From DASQGA01 sp963722715 (lineage in GTDB: Bacteria; Actinomycetota; Thermoleophilia; Gaiellales; Gaiellaceae), in NCBI GenBank assembly GCA_963722715.1, contig CAVROA010000009.1, positions 79,272-143,271 of the forward strand: a stretch of DNA of 64,000 bases, written 5' to 3'. Both the position numbers and the translations under genes were made by a program. This document shows, one piece after another, positions 40,131 through 49,487 of this stretch (positions are counted from its first letter, which is position 1; the number at the start of each line of letters is the position of its first letter). The notes beneath the pieces were generated by a model that was not told where the DNA came from, searched no databases, and saw nothing but the letters and a program-made list of their open reading frames with translations.

Positions 40131-42029
40131 ATGGCCAGCGACATGGGAGAACGACGCCGGCGGCCGCGGCGCGGATCCCTCCAGCGCCCGGTGTCGAGCA
40201 GGATCTACCGGGCCGGCTTCGCCGGCGTCGTGGTCGCGCTCCTGGTTGCCGCTTTCACCGTTGGACGCCCAGATCCTCTGCCCGAACCGAAGCTCGACCC
40301 CTCGTTCGACGAGGCGAGCGCGGTCCAGTTCGCAAGCGACTTCGCCCGACTCAACCCAAGCCGTACTCCGGGCTCGTCGGGCGCCGTTGACGCGGCTGGA
40401 TGGGTGACGGAGCGGCTCGCAGACTACGGGCTGAAGGCGCACCGCCAGGCGTTCCGGGTCAATATCGCCGGTCTCGGCGAGCGCGAGGTAGTCAATCTGA
40501 TTGCGGTCGTCCCAGGACGCTCCCCGGAGGCCATCGTCGTCCTGGCTCACCGCGACAACCTCGGGATCTCGCCCGGGGCCAACGACAACGCGTCGGGAAC
40601 CGGAGCGCTGCTCGAGCTGGCTCGCAACGTCGCTTCGACCTCGCTCTCGCACACGCTCGTGTTGGTCTCGACGGACGGGGGAGCCTACGGCGGCATCGGC
40701 GCCGACGCTCTCGCAAGAGACCCCGGCGTGCTGCGCCAGATCGTCGGCGGCGAGGCCTCGATCGCGGCTGTGGTCAACCTCGACGGTTTGGCCGGGCCCG
40801 GGCCCCCTCGCCTTCTCTTTTCCGGAGAGACCGCACGGACTGCAGCCACGGCCCTGGTCGCAACCGCCGCAGAGAGCATCCGCGAGCAGACACGCGAGGA
40901 GCCAGAGGCGCCCGCGGCCCTTGCGCAGCTCGTCGACCTCGCCTTTCCGTTCAGCCTCTACGAGCAGGCGCCATTCGTTGCCCGCGGCGTGCCCGCGATC
41001 ACCCTCACGACTTCGGGGGTCCGGCCGCCCCGAGCCCAGACCGACACCATCGACAGCCTGCGCGGAGAGGAGCTCGGGCTGCTCGGCCGGTCAGCGCAGT
41101 CCCTGATCGCCTCGCTCGACGGCGCTCCAGAAGTGGCGAGCGGCACCCAGTCCTACCTCGCGCTCGGATCGCGCTTCCTGCGCGGATGGACGATCCAGTT
41201 CCTCTTCCTCATGGCTTTGCTTCCGTTCCTTGCAACCGTCGTCGACCTCTTCGCGCGCTCTCGCCGCCGCCACGTGCCGCTGCTGCCGGCGCTCCGGAGC
41301 CTCAGAAGCCGCCTCGGGGTCTGGCTCTGGGCGGGAGTCGTCTTCGCGCTCCTCTCTGCACTGGGCGCATTCCCGACGGGAACGGCTCGGCCCATCAACC
41401 CCGACGACCCGATCGTCGGCGACTGGCCGTACGTCGCCATCATCGGCCTCGGCGTGCTCTCGCTCCTCGGGTGGCTCATCGCCCGGCCGAGGCTGGCCCG
41501 GGCCGTTCAAGTCGACGGGGCGGACGAGCTGGGCGGCTATCTCGCGGCCCTCCTCGGGCTCGGCATGATCGCGCTCGTGGTGGCCGCATCGAACCCCTAC
41601 TCGCTCCTGTTCATCCTGCCCTCACTGCATGCATGGCTCTGGCTTCCGCAGATCCAGGACCGTCCGCTGCCGCTTCGGCTCGCCCTCTACGCGGCGGGAT
41701 TCGCAGGCCCGCTGCTCCTCTTCCTCTCGTTCGCCAGCCGCTACGACCTCGGAGTGGACACCCTCTGGTACCTACCGGCCCTGGTCTCGGTCGGCTATGT
41801 GACGCTGCCGCTTCTCCTTGCCACGCTTTGCTGGGGCGCCGTCGCGGCGCAGATCGGGGCGCTCGCCCTCGGTAGATATGCGCCCTACCCGGCACCGGAC
41901 GAGCGACCGGTGCGTGGCCCGATCCGCGAAACGATCAGGCGGCTCGTGCTCTTTTCCCGCAGCCGAAGTCGCACGAGCGGCCGCGAGGAGGAGGTAGAGC
42001 CGGAGCGACTGCGCTCCGTTGGCCCCTGA
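40131..42029 (+). CDS. Membrane-anchored M28-peptidase homologue with degenerate active site
   Basis: The 632-residue protein has an N-terminal helix (about 25-43), an M28 aminopeptidase-like domain (about 55-340) and seven or eight hydrophobic helices (about 350-600). Zinc-ligand equivalents His (VLAHRDN), Asp (ANDNASG) and Asp (VVNLDGLAG) are kept. The catalytic Glu-Glu pair is replaced by STDGGAYGG, and the last His of YHTxxDT is lost (RAQTDTID). It is therefore probably not a normal two-zinc peptidase. ATG 40131 is used; ATG 40143 is possible. The 46-base spacer divides it from the response regulator. Confidence 0.75.
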   Translation: MASDMGERRRRPRRGSLQRPVSSRIYRAGFAGVVVALLVAAFTVGRPDPLPEPKLDPSFDEASAVQFASDFARLNPSRTPGSSGAVDAAGWVTERLADYGLKAHRQAFRVNIAGLGEREVVNLIAVVPGRSPEAIVVLAHRDNLGISPGANDNASGTGALLELARNVASTSLSHTLVLVSTDGGAYGGIGADALARDPGVLRQIVGGEASIAAVVNLDGLAGPGPPRLLFSGETARTAATALVATAAESIREQTREEPEAPAALAQLVDLAFPFSLYEQAPFVARGVPAITLTTSGVRPPRAQTDTIDSLRGEELGLLGRSAQSLIASLDGAPEVASGTQSYLALGSRFLRGWTIQFLFLMALLPFLATVVDLFARSRRRHVPLLPALRSLRSRLGVWLWAGVVFALLSALGAFPTGTARPINPDDPIVGDWPYVAIIGLGVLSLLGWLIARPRLARAVQVDGADELGGYLAALLGLGMIALVVAASNPYSLLFILPSLHAWLWLPQIQDRPLPLRLALYAAGFAGPLLLFLSFASRYDLGVDTLWYLPALVSVGYVTLPLLLATLCWGAVAAQIGALALGRYAPYPAPDERPVRGPIRETIRRLVLFSRSRSRTSGREEEVEPERLRSVGP

Positions 42030-42035
42030 TACCAG

Positions 42036-43241
42036 CTAGACGAGCTCGAGGTACCGGACGGTCGAGCCGGCCGCCAGCTCCTCGGTGCCGGACTCGACGT
42101 AGACGAGCGCGTCTGCGGTGCCCGAGCGCACCATCATGTGCGACTCCTGGCCGTCGAGCGGGCGAAGCTGCATTTCGCCGCTCTCCCCCGGAGTCGTGCG
42201 CACCCGGATCAGCTCGTCGCGGTGCTCGTTCCGGGAAACCGCCGCGGCCAACCGTCCGGAGCGAAACCGGGGCAGCGGCTCGGGTAGGCCGAGAAGCGCG
42301 TTCACGGCCGGCCGCACGAAGAGCTCGAAGGTGACGAGAACCGAGACCGGATTGCCCGGGAGGTTGAAGATCGGGGTGTCCCTGCGAACGCTGAAGGCAA
42401 CGGGCTTGCCAGGCTTCACGCTGACTCCCCAGAAGACTTCCTCCGACCGAAGCTTCGCCTGCACGGCGCGCACCAGGTCGTGCGGGCCCACGGACGCCCC
42501 TCCCGAGGTCACGAGCATGTCGAAGCCGAGGAGAGCGCGCTCCATCGTTCGCTCAAGCTCCTCCTCGTCGTCCGCGACCACGCCCAGTTGGGCCGGGACG
42601 GCTCCGGCACTGGCGAGAGCCGCGGCCAGCAACAGCCCGTTCGACTCGTAGATCTGCCCCGGCTCAAGGGCTTCGCCGGGTTGTCGGAGCTCCGTTCCCG
42701 TAACGAGGATCCCGACGCGTGGCCGCTTGGCGCATTGCACCTCTGACACTCCGGCCGCAGCGAGTGCTCCCACCTGGGCAGGGCCGAGCGATGCTCCGGC
42801 TTCGAGCACCGGCTGACCCGACTGGGTGTCGCCGCCTCGTGGACGGACGTTCGCACCCTGCCGTGCCTCTTCAGTGAACGTGACCTGGGAGTCCTCGTGC
42901 TGGACGAGCTCGATCGGCACGACTGTGTCCGCACCCTCCGGGACGACACCGCCGGTCGAGATCGCCATCGCCTCACCCGCTGCCAGAGCGCGGCTCGCGG
43001 GTCGACCGGCGGCAATCTCCTCGACGACCGGCAGGGTTCCTCCGATCGACACGTCGGCGGCGCGCACCGCGAAGCCGTCCATCGCCGAGCTCGCGAAAGG
43101 AGGCAGATCGACCTGGGCCGTCGCCGGGTCGGCAAGCACCCGCCCGGCCGCTCGCTCGATCGGGACGCGCTCGGCGGCGAGCGGCCGCACGCGTTCGAGG
43201 ATCAGGCGGTGCGCCTCGCCGACGGAGATCAGGTCTGGCAC
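42036..43241 (-). CDS. moeA: Molybdopterin molybdenumtransferase
   Basis: MoeA inserts molybdate into adenylylated molybdopterin. The 401 residues include SVGEAHRLILERVRPL, PPFASSAMDGFAVRAAD, the GGVVPEGADTVVPIE strand, PRVGILVTGTEL, YESNGLLLAAAL, VTSGGASVGPHD and NLPGNPVSVLVTFELFVRP (in parts). All four MoeA domains, including the C-terminal beta barrel ending VRYLELV, are present. A TAGCGT hexamer lies 8 bases before GTG 43241. It is separate from moaC-mog by about 10 kb. Confidence 0.95.
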   Translation of the reverse strand: MPDLISVGEAHRLILERVRPLAAERVPIERAAGRVLADPATAQVDLPPFASSAMDGFAVRAADVSIGGTLPVVEEIAAGRPASRALAAGEAMAISTGGVVPEGADTVVPIELVQHEDSQVTFTEEARQGANVRPRGGDTQSGQPVLEAGASLGPAQVGALAAAGVSEVQCAKRPRVGILVTGTELRQPGEALEPGQIYESNGLLLAAALASAGAVPAQLGVVADDEEELERTMERALLGFDMLVTSGGASVGPHDLVRAVQAKLRSEEVFWGVSVKPGKPVAFSVRRDTPIFNLPGNPVSVLVTFELFVRPAVNALLGLPEPLPRFRSGRLAAAVSRNEHRDELIRVRTTPGESGEMQLRPLDGQESHMMVRSGTADALVYVESGTEELAAGSTVRYLELV

Positions 43242-43249
43242 GGAGCCGT

Positions 43250-43255
43250 ACGCTA
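43250..43255 (-). promoter_or_regulatory. Candidate -10 element for moeA
   Basis: TAGCGT on the minus strand ends 8 bases before GTG 43241 in the 30-base gap after the glycosyltransferase gene. Confidence 0.4.
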
Positions 43256-43271
43256 ACCGGCCCTGGGCCCT

Positions 43272-44516
43272 CTAGATCGGCACTGCGTCACGCAAGAGAT
43301 ATGCGGAGAGCCCGAGCGCCAGCCAGCGAGCGGCGCTGTCATCCTCGAAGGCGGCGAGCGGAACGGCCCAGACCGCGTACCAGGGAACGAGCCAGGTCGT
43401 GGCCAGGAGGACGAAGCCGGCGCAAAGGCCGAGCCTGGCGCGGCCCCGCCACGCCTGCAGAAGCAACCAGAGGTACGCGATCGCGAAGAGACCCGCGAGG
43501 AGACCGGCTGCGACACCTTCGGGAAGGCCTAACTGAGAGAGCCGGTTCGGAAGGCTGTAGCGAGCCTGGTCGGAAAGGTTGTCGGCGAGCGGGCCGAACG
43601 CGCCGAGCCACGCAGTCCCGTAGCGCAGGAAGGCCGCAGCCGCGAGACCTCCGGCTGCGATTGCGAACCCCAGATACGGGAGAGACCGCCCATTCCGTCG
43701 CAATTCGAGCGCGCGCAGCGGCAGAAAGACGAGTGGCACCCACTTGACCGCGATCGCGCAGGCCCAGGCAGCGCCCTCCAATTGCCGGCGTCCGGTGGCT
43801 GCCAGCGCAAGGGCAGCCAGGACGAACACCATCATGAGCGCGTCGTTGTGGCCGCCTCCCGCAAAGTGAAGGGCAAGGAGCGGGTTCCAGCCGACGAAGG
43901 CCGCGGCGAGCGCGGGCCTCCTCCCGAGCCGTGCTGCCAATCCGGCGAGGGCAAGCATCGCCGCGGCGGCGAGACCCTTGTAGAGGCCCCCGGCTAGTCC
44001 GGCCGAATCGCCGACGACCGCTGCGTGGCCTTCCGAGAGAAGCGTGAACCCGGGGCCGTACACGGTGGTCGTGTCACGCCAGCGTTCGCCCATGAGTGGA
44101 TAGGCGGGGTCGTCGGGGAACGTGCTCGGCGGATCCGAGTACGGGTTCGCGTCATGCACCGCACCCAGCCGCCCGTAGTCCCAGTAGGTGTAGGCGTCCG
44201 TCGAGAGAAGGACAGGCCCGGCGAGAGGCACGAGCTGAATGGCAGCAGTGATCGCGAGGACTGCACCCACCCGAGCCGTGCGATCGCGGCTGAGAAGGGC
44301 AACGGCGAGGACGTAGAAAGCGAAGGCGGCAATGCTCGCGCCCAGGTAAAGCCAGGCCCACTTCGTCTCGCCGCCGGCGTGCTCGGGAGCAAGGGGTGAA
44401 GTCTCGGGAAACGCCGCCGCGACCGCGAGGCCGACCAGGAACAGACAGGCGAGGCCCGACCCGAGTACCGGCGCCTCCGTGGCGCGTGCCTGCCACCCGG
44501 CGGACGGACGGGTCAC
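43272..44516 (-). CDS. GT-C-fold polyprenol-phosphate-mannose-dependent glycosyltransferase-like protein
   Basis: The 414-residue integral membrane protein has about 11-12 helices. An early extracytoplasmic loop reads LLSTDAYTYWDYGRLGAVHDANPY, cited here for its acidic STDAYTYW and HDANPY parts. VYGPGFTLL and GGGHNDALMM follow, all typical of actinobacterial GT87/alpha-mannosyltransferases that use polyprenol-phosphate-mannose. The acceptor, a lipoglycan or glycoprotein, is unknown. GTG 44516 is 4 bases after the PBP1A stop, so envelope genes form one run MscS-PBP1A-GT. Confidence 0.75.
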   Translation of the reverse strand: MTRPSAGWQARATEAPVLGSGLACLFLVGLAVAAAFPETSPLAPEHAGGETKWAWLYLGASIAAFAFYVLAVALLSRDRTARVGAVLAITAAIQLVPLAGPVLLSTDAYTYWDYGRLGAVHDANPYSDPPSTFPDDPAYPLMGERWRDTTTVYGPGFTLLSEGHAAVVGDSAGLAGGLYKGLAAAAMLALAGLAARLGRRPALAAAFVGWNPLLALHFAGGGHNDALMMVFVLAALALAATGRRQLEGAAWACAIAVKWVPLVFLPLRALELRRNGRSLPYLGFAIAAGGLAAAAFLRYGTAWLGAFGPLADNLSDQARYSLPNRLSQLGLPEGVAAGLLAGLFAIAYLWLLLQAWRGRARLGLCAGFVLLATTWLVPWYAVWAVPLAAFEDDSAARWLALGLSAYLLRDAVPI

Positions 44517-44520
44517 CTAG

Positions 44521-46749
44521 CTAGTCGTTCGAAGGCGCGGTGGTCGCCGCCGGAGGGCCGGTCGTCCCTGCGGGAGGCGCGGTCTCCGTCGCGGCGCCGC
44601 CAGTGTCGGTCTCGCCGGAAGTCGTCTCGTCGTCCTTCTTGTCTCCCTGGCCTCCGCCGCAGTTGGCGGTACAGGGCGGCGGACCGTAGTAGGCGTACTG
44701 TCCGTGGAACGGTTGCCACTCGACCGGCTGCGACGGAAGCGCGAAGTCGGTCGAGGGGGAGGCTCCGATCGCCGCGACCATGAAGTCGTGCCAGATCTGT
44801 GCCGGGAAGGTACCGCCCGCAACCCTGATTCCGTGCACGTTCGTCATCGGAATCTGCGCCCGTGGATAGCCGACCCAGACGGCCGTCGTGAGCGTGGGCG
44901 TGTAGCCCACGAACCAAGCGTCCGCAAAGTCATCCGCCGTGCCGGTCTTCCCGGCCGCCGGCCGGCCGAAGTTGGCTGCGGTACCGGTGCCCGCCAGGAT
45001 GTTTTGCTGCAGGATCTTCGTCACCTCGTAGGCGACGCCGTCTCTGAAGACGCGCTTGCGCTTCGGTTTCCCCCAACCGGCGTCCGCATCGACTTTGCCG
45101 TTCGGCAGCACGACCTCCCTGATCGCCATCGGCTCGGAGTAGATGCCTCCGGCAGCGAGCGTCGCATAGGCCGAAGCCATGTCGAGCACCGAGACCGAGT
45201 TCGTCCCGAGACCGACCGACGCGACGGGCTCGAGTCGCGTCTTGATGCCCATCTCATGGGCGACCCTGACCACATTCTCCGGGCCGACGTCGAGCGTCAG
45301 TCGTGCGTAGACCGTGTTGTCGGAGCGAAGGGTCGAGGATGCGATCGTCGACGGGCCGTAGTAGTCACCGGCGTACGTGGAGACGTCCCAGGGCTCACTG
45401 AGAGGATCCGGCTGCCAGTGGAACGGCGCCGAGAGGTACATGGTGGAGTTCGGGTTGATGCCCTGTCGGATCGCTTCTGTCAGGACGAAGGTCTTGAACG
45501 ACGAGCCGGCCTGGCGCGTGCCTTGCGCAGCGAGGTTGAACTGGACCCCCCGCCGCCCGGGGATCACGGCCGTCATCGCCCTGATGGCACCGTTTCTCGG
45601 GTTGATCGAGACAACCGCGGAGGCGGGGTCGGTGCGCTCGGTCAGGTTCTCCTTGACCGCGTTCCTTGCCGCCACCTGGAAGCGAGGATCGATCGTCGTG
45701 TAGACCTTGAGCCCACCGCTGCGTACCGTTGAGACGCCGTACTTTGCGATCAGGAGATCGCGGACGTAGCCGAAGAAGAACGGCTCGCGGATCTTCGTGT
45801 AGATCTGGCCTCGCTGCAGCCTCAGACGCTTCGCGGCAGCCCGCTCGTACTCCGCCTGGGTGAGGTTGCCGGCGACCAGCATGGCGCGGAGCACCTCGTT
45901 TCGCCGCCGGACCGCCTCGTCGGGGCGCGCGAACGGGTCGTAGACCGATGGAGCCTGCGGAAGCCCGGCGAGGAGGGCGGCCTGGGCGAGCCCGAGCTTC
46001 TTGGCGGGCTTCGAGAAGTACGTCTGCGCGGCTGCCTCGATGCCGTAGGCGTGGTTTCCGAAATACACCTGGTTCAGATAGGTCTGGAGGATCCGATCCT
46101 TTGGCCACGCATCGTCGAGCTTGAGCGCCAGGCAGGCTTCCTTCGTCTTCCGCTTCAACGAGCGCTCGTTGCCGATGTAGAGGTTTCGGACGAGCTGCTG
46201 CGTGATGGTCGAGCCGCCCTCGACGATGCGGCCGCTCTCCAGATTCTTGAATGCAGCACGGAAGATGCCGTGGAAATCGAGCCCACCATGCTCGTAGAAG
46301 CGCCTGTCCTCGATCGCGACTGTTGCTTCGCGGATCGAGGTCGACATCCGATCGAGCCTGACGGGCTGCCGGTTCCGCTCGGCCGGAATGGCGCCGAGCG
46401 GCGTTCCGTCCGCCGCGTACACGAACGAGTTCTGCCCCAGTGCGACCGGGCGGAGCAACTCGAGGCTGCAGCTGTTTCGAAACGCGCTCGCTCCGGTGAA
46501 CGCCGCCGCGGTCAGGGCAGCCAGGACGGCCATCGCGCCGAGCCCGATCGTCAGAAGGACGAGGCGGCGCCGAGCGGCGTGATGGCGCCTGCGCCGGTTT
46601 CGGTCGCGTCGCCGGTGGTTCGCATAAACGTTGGCCGCCGGCCGCGACTTGCCGCCGTTGCGAGGTCGCCCGTGGCCGTTTCCCGGGCGTCCGTTCCCCG
46701 GGCCGCCACGGCCGTTCCCCTTCCCGTTCCCCCCGCGAGCCGGTGGCAT
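44521..46749 (-). CDS. Bifunctional class A penicillin-binding protein (PBP1A type)
   Basis: The protein polymerises and cross-links peptidoglycan. The 742 residues start with a Gly/Asn/Arg-rich cytoplasmic tail (1-60) and one membrane helix (about 64-90). The GT51 glycosyltransferase domain (about 105-280) has catalytic Glu in AIEDRRFYEHGG and GGSTITQQLVRN. The transpeptidase domain has Ser in AGSSFKTF, SDN in LRSDNTVY and KTG in AGKTGTADD. The C-terminal tail (about 680-742) is Pro/Thr/Glu-rich. ATG overlaps the MscS stop by one base (TGATG). Confidence 0.95.
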   Translation of the reverse strand: MPPARGGNGKGNGRGGPGNGRPGNGHGRPRNGGKSRPAANVYANHRRRDRNRRRRHHAARRRLVLLTIGLGAMAVLAALTAAAFTGASAFRNSCSLELLRPVALGQNSFVYAADGTPLGAIPAERNRQPVRLDRMSTSIREATVAIEDRRFYEHGGLDFHGIFRAAFKNLESGRIVEGGSTITQQLVRNLYIGNERSLKRKTKEACLALKLDDAWPKDRILQTYLNQVYFGNHAYGIEAAAQTYFSKPAKKLGLAQAALLAGLPQAPSVYDPFARPDEAVRRRNEVLRAMLVAGNLTQAEYERAAAKRLRLQRGQIYTKIREPFFFGYVRDLLIAKYGVSTVRSGGLKVYTTIDPRFQVAARNAVKENLTERTDPASAVVSINPRNGAIRAMTAVIPGRRGVQFNLAAQGTRQAGSSFKTFVLTEAIRQGINPNSTMYLSAPFHWQPDPLSEPWDVSTYAGDYYGPSTIASSTLRSDNTVYARLTLDVGPENVVRVAHEMGIKTRLEPVASVGLGTNSVSVLDMASAYATLAAGGIYSEPMAIREVVLPNGKVDADAGWGKPKRKRVFRDGVAYEVTKILQQNILAGTGTAANFGRPAAGKTGTADDFADAWFVGYTPTLTTAVWVGYPRAQIPMTNVHGIRVAGGTFPAQIWHDFMVAAIGASPSTDFALPSQPVEWQPFHGQYAYYGPPPCTANCGGGQGDKKDDETTSGETDTGGAATETAPPAGTTGPPAATTAPSND

Positions 46750-47498
46750 CAGAGAAGGCCCTCCTGGCGGAGGCGCCGGTGCGCGACCAGACGCAACGAA
46801 GCCTCGAGGTCGGCCACCCGCGCCGGCTGCGCCCAGGCCTCGATCCGAACGAGGGCCCTGTCGGGCTCGAAGTCGCTGACGGTGATATGTGGCTCGGTGT
46901 CGGGCATGGCTTCGGGCGCACCTTTCGCCTCCTCGGCGACGAGAGCTAGCACTCGGTCGAGGTCAGACGAGATCGGTACTGGGATGGTGACCTCCGCGAG
47001 ATGCTCCAAACGTGCGATGGTCGAGTTCTGGATCGTATCGGAGGCAAGCTTCTCGTTCGGGATGTAGAACCGGGCGCCGTTGCCGGTTTGGAGGATCGTG
47101 TAGGTCAAGGCGATCTCCTGCACCGTTCCGGAGGCATCGGCAACCTTGACCTCGTCCCCAAGGCGGAGCGGCTGGGTGAACGCGATCATGATCCCAGAGA
47201 TGAAGTTCCCCAGCGTGGAGCGGGCCGCCATGCCGATGACGAGACCGACAACGGCGGAGGAGGCGAGAATGCCCCCGGCCACCGCCCTGATCCCCGGGAT
47301 CACGAGGAGCGCACTCAGAACTCCGAAGGCGATGATCGTCGCGACGAGGCTCCTCCGGAGCACGCGGTAGCGCGTCATCGCCTGCGGCTCGAGCTTCAGG
47401 CGCCGGGTCAGCGCCCGGTCGGCAAGTCGCGCCACCACGAGGGTGACCAGGATCACGGCAGCCACGATGGCGGCGCGCTTCCACCAGTCAACGTCCAT
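46749..47498 (-). CDS. Small-conductance mechanosensitive channel (MscS family)
   Basis: MscS-type channels open under membrane tension to release solutes after osmotic downshock. The 249 residues have three hydrophobic helices, the Gly/Ala-rich pore helix AVVGLVIGMAARSTLGNFISG (cited as GLVIGMAARSTLGNF), then the beta domain PLRLGDEVKV and the RFYIPNEKL segment with the vestibule. It is close to the minimal MscS length. It is upstream of the PBP1A gene with a one-base overlap, linking turgor relief to wall growth. It follows DUF2203 by 14 bases. Confidence 0.92.
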   Translation of the reverse strand: MDVDWWKRAAIVAAVILVTLVVARLADRALTRRLKLEPQAMTRYRVLRRSLVATIIAFGVLSALLVIPGIRAVAGGILASSAVVGLVIGMAARSTLGNFISGIMIAFTQPLRLGDEVKVADASGTVQEIALTYTILQTGNGARFYIPNEKLASDTIQNSTIARLEHLAEVTIPVPISSDLDRVLALVAEEAKGAPEAMPDTEPHITVSDFEPDRALVRIEAWAQPARVADLEASLRLVAHRRLRQEGLL

Positions 47499-47512
47499 TC
47501 GGAGTCAGTTCT

Positions 47513-47917
47513 CTAGAACGGGAGGGGCTTCCTGCCTGCGAATCCGCCTTCGAGCGTGTGCCACCACGAGACGTCCGGCTCGCCGAGCCGCCAGCAGAGA
47601 AGCACGGTCGACCCGTCGGCCGGATGCCGGGCCGGGAAATCGATGAGACCCGTGTCGGGATCCTTGACCTGAATACCGAGGCGGTCGAGCTCCTCGAGTG
47701 CCTCCCGGAACCTGTTCGCGGCAGCTGCGGCCTCCTCCTGGAGCGCGGCCACCGGGCCCGGATCAAGCCCGCCGCCGTTTCCGGCCACACCGGCGCGCAC
47801 GGGGGCGAGTCGAAGCTCGAGCTCGGAGAGCCTGTGGCGCGCCGACACGAGGCGCTCGACTGCGGGCCTGACGGTCGGCAGAGCAGCATTCGCTTCCTCC
47901 GGCGTAAAGAGCCGCAC
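47513..47917 (-). CDS. DUF2203 family protein
   Basis: The 134-residue protein matches DUF2203 in order and length: RLFTPEEANAALPTVRPAVERL at the start (cited as FTPEEANAALPTVRP), a long coiled-coil-like helix pair in the middle, then GIQVKDPDTGLIDFPA and the closing VLLCWRLGEPDVSWWH with EGGFAGRKPL. Conserved Asp, Cys and His residues at the C-terminus might bind metal. Function unknown. GTG 47917 lies 22 bases from the divergent BtuF-like gene. Confidence 0.82.
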   Translation of the reverse strand: MRLFTPEEANAALPTVRPAVERLVSARHRLSELELRLAPVRAGVAGNGGGLDPGPVAALQEEAAAAANRFREALEELDRLGIQVKDPDTGLIDFPARHPADGSTVLLCWRLGEPDVSWWHTLEGGFAGRKPLPF

Positions 47918-47939
47918 GATCGGGATACTTCCTGATCGC

Positions 47940-48845
47940 GTGACCCTCCGCCGAACCGTCCTTCTCCTCGTCCTGACAGCGCTCGTCACGACGGCATGCG
48001 GGGAGCGCCCGGAACCCGTGGGCGCCCTGCCCATGGAGTACCCGGTCCGGGTTCCCGGGGCAGGCGACGCGCCGACCGTCCTGCAGCAGGCGCCGAAGCG
48101 CATCGTTGCCCTCGACCTGGGAGCGGTGGAGCTCCTCTCGAGAATGGGAGCCGGGGAGCACCTGGTCGGCCTGCCGTCCGGTGCCCCGGTTCCGGCAGGA
48201 GTCGAGGCGCAGACCGTCGTTCCGCCCAGCGGGCAGATCGACGTCCAGGAGATCGTGTCCTTGCGGCCGGATCTGATCGTCGCGACGCCCGACACCGATC
48301 CCGTCGACGTGGCGCGCGCTCAACGAAATAGCGGAGCCGCGCTCTACATCCAGCCTGCCGACTCCGTCGACGACGTCATCAGGAGCACGATCGAGCTCGG
48401 CTTCCTCGTCGGCGAGCCGGCGAAGGCCCGCATGCTGGTGGCGGAGATGCGTCGAAGCCTCGCCGACCTGGACGCGGCGCTCGACGGCGTTCCGGACTCA
48501 ACGGTCTTTGTCGACACCGGCTTCTTCGTCACCGTGCCCGCACAATCGCTCCTCGGCGACCTGATCAGGCGCGCCCGAGGCCGAAGCGTCGCCGGCGCGC
48601 GACCGGGGCTCGAACCGTTCCCGCTCGATCGACTCGCACGGCTCGACCCTGACGTCTACCTCGCCACCTCGGACACCCGGGTCACCCTGGCGCGGCTTCG
48701 CTCGAACCCGAAAACCAAGCAATTGCGGGCGGTTCGAAAGGGCCGGGTTCACATCCTTCCGGTCACGCTGGTCACGACCGCCGGCCCGCACGTGCCCGAG
48801 GCACTTGCCGAGATCGCCCACGCCCTGCATCCTGAGGCGTTCTAG
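47940..48845 (+). CDS. BtuF/FecB-like periplasmic-binding lipoprotein
   Basis: The 301-residue protein has a lipoprotein signal (LRRTVLLLVLTALVTTAC, lipobox Cys20) and a helical-backbone binding fold of the cluster that carries cobalamin and siderophores. Pieces seen are RIVALDLGAVELLSRMG, EIVSLRPDLIVATPDTD, LLGDLIRRARG and LDPDVYLATSD. No permease or ATPase gene is nearby, so the rest of the transporter must be encoded elsewhere. The ligand is unpredictable; vitamin B12 is plausible given the CarH-like protein and mce in the window. The stop abuts the HAD start. Confidence 0.8.
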   Translation: MTLRRTVLLLVLTALVTTACGERPEPVGALPMEYPVRVPGAGDAPTVLQQAPKRIVALDLGAVELLSRMGAGEHLVGLPSGAPVPAGVEAQTVVPPSGQIDVQEIVSLRPDLIVATPDTDPVDVARAQRNSGAALYIQPADSVDDVIRSTIELGFLVGEPAKARMLVAEMRRSLADLDAALDGVPDSTVFVDTGFFVTVPAQSLLGDLIRRARGRSVAGARPGLEPFPLDRLARLDPDVYLATSDTRVTLARLRSNPKTKQLRAVRKGRVHILPVTLVTTAGPHVPEALAEIAHALHPEAF

Positions 48846-49487
48846 ATGGCCGCGGCCGCCGATCTCGACGCGGTCACGCTGGACGCGCTCGGAACACTCG
48901 TCGAGCTCGCGGATCCGGTGCCGGGTCTACGTCGCGCACTAACTGCTCACGGGGTCGAGCGGGAAGACGGCGATGTCGGCCGGGCGTTTGCGGCCGAGGT
49001 CGAGTACTACCTCCCCCGTGCGCACACCGGGAGCGATCCGGAGACGCTCAGAGCGCTCCGGCAAGACTGCGCAGGCGTCTTCCTCGACGCATGCGAGGCC
49101 GACCTCGACCCGGTGGTCTTCGCGCCCGATTTCGACGCCGCGATCGCGTTTCGCCTCCTCCCGGACGTCATCCCCGCGCTCGACGCGCTGCGGGCGGCCG
49201 GGCTCTCGCTCGCCTGCGTCGCCAACTGGGACATCTCACTGAGCGACCATCTGGAGCGTCTCGGTCTTGCCCAGCATTTCGATGCGACCGTGAGCTCTGC
49301 CGAGGCGGGCGCCCAGAAGCCCGATCCGCAACCGTTCGAGCTCGCGCTGGAGCGGTTGCGAGTCCCGGCCAGCCGGGCGCTCCACTGCGGCGATTCCGAC
49401 GCCGACCGGGAGGGAGCCGCACGGGCCGGGCTCGCGTTCGAGCCCGATCCCGTGGCAACGCTCCCGGAGCGACTGGGGATCCGATGA
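48846..49487 (+). CDS. HAD-superfamily hydrolase
   Basis: The 213-residue protein has HAD motifs I (VTLDALGTLVE, nucleophile Asp), II (CVANWD), III (GAQKPDPQPFELAL) and IV (HCGDSDADREGA). Motif I has Leu where phosphatases have a second, acid-base Asp (D-x-L rather than D-x-D), which is seen in some dehalogenase-type or REG-2-like members. Cap type is C1. The substrate is unknown. ATG 48846 is contiguous with the preceding TAG, and its stop overlaps the ATG of the trans-sulfuration gene. Confidence 0.85.
   Translation: MAAAADLDAVTLDALGTLVELADPVPGLRRALTAHGVEREDGDVGRAFAAEVEYYLPRAHTGSDPETLRALRQDCAGVFLDACEADLDPVVFAPDFDAAIAFRLLPDVIPALDALRAAGLSLACVANWDISLSDHLERLGLAQHFDATVSSAEAGAQKPDPQPFELALERLRVPASRALHCGDSDADREGAARAGLAFEPDPVATLPERLGIR

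Noticed and set aside
46474..46483. Palindrome GTTTCGAAAC
   Set aside because: It lies inside the PBP1A coding sequence, is short and has no second copy that I could see, so it is likely chance.
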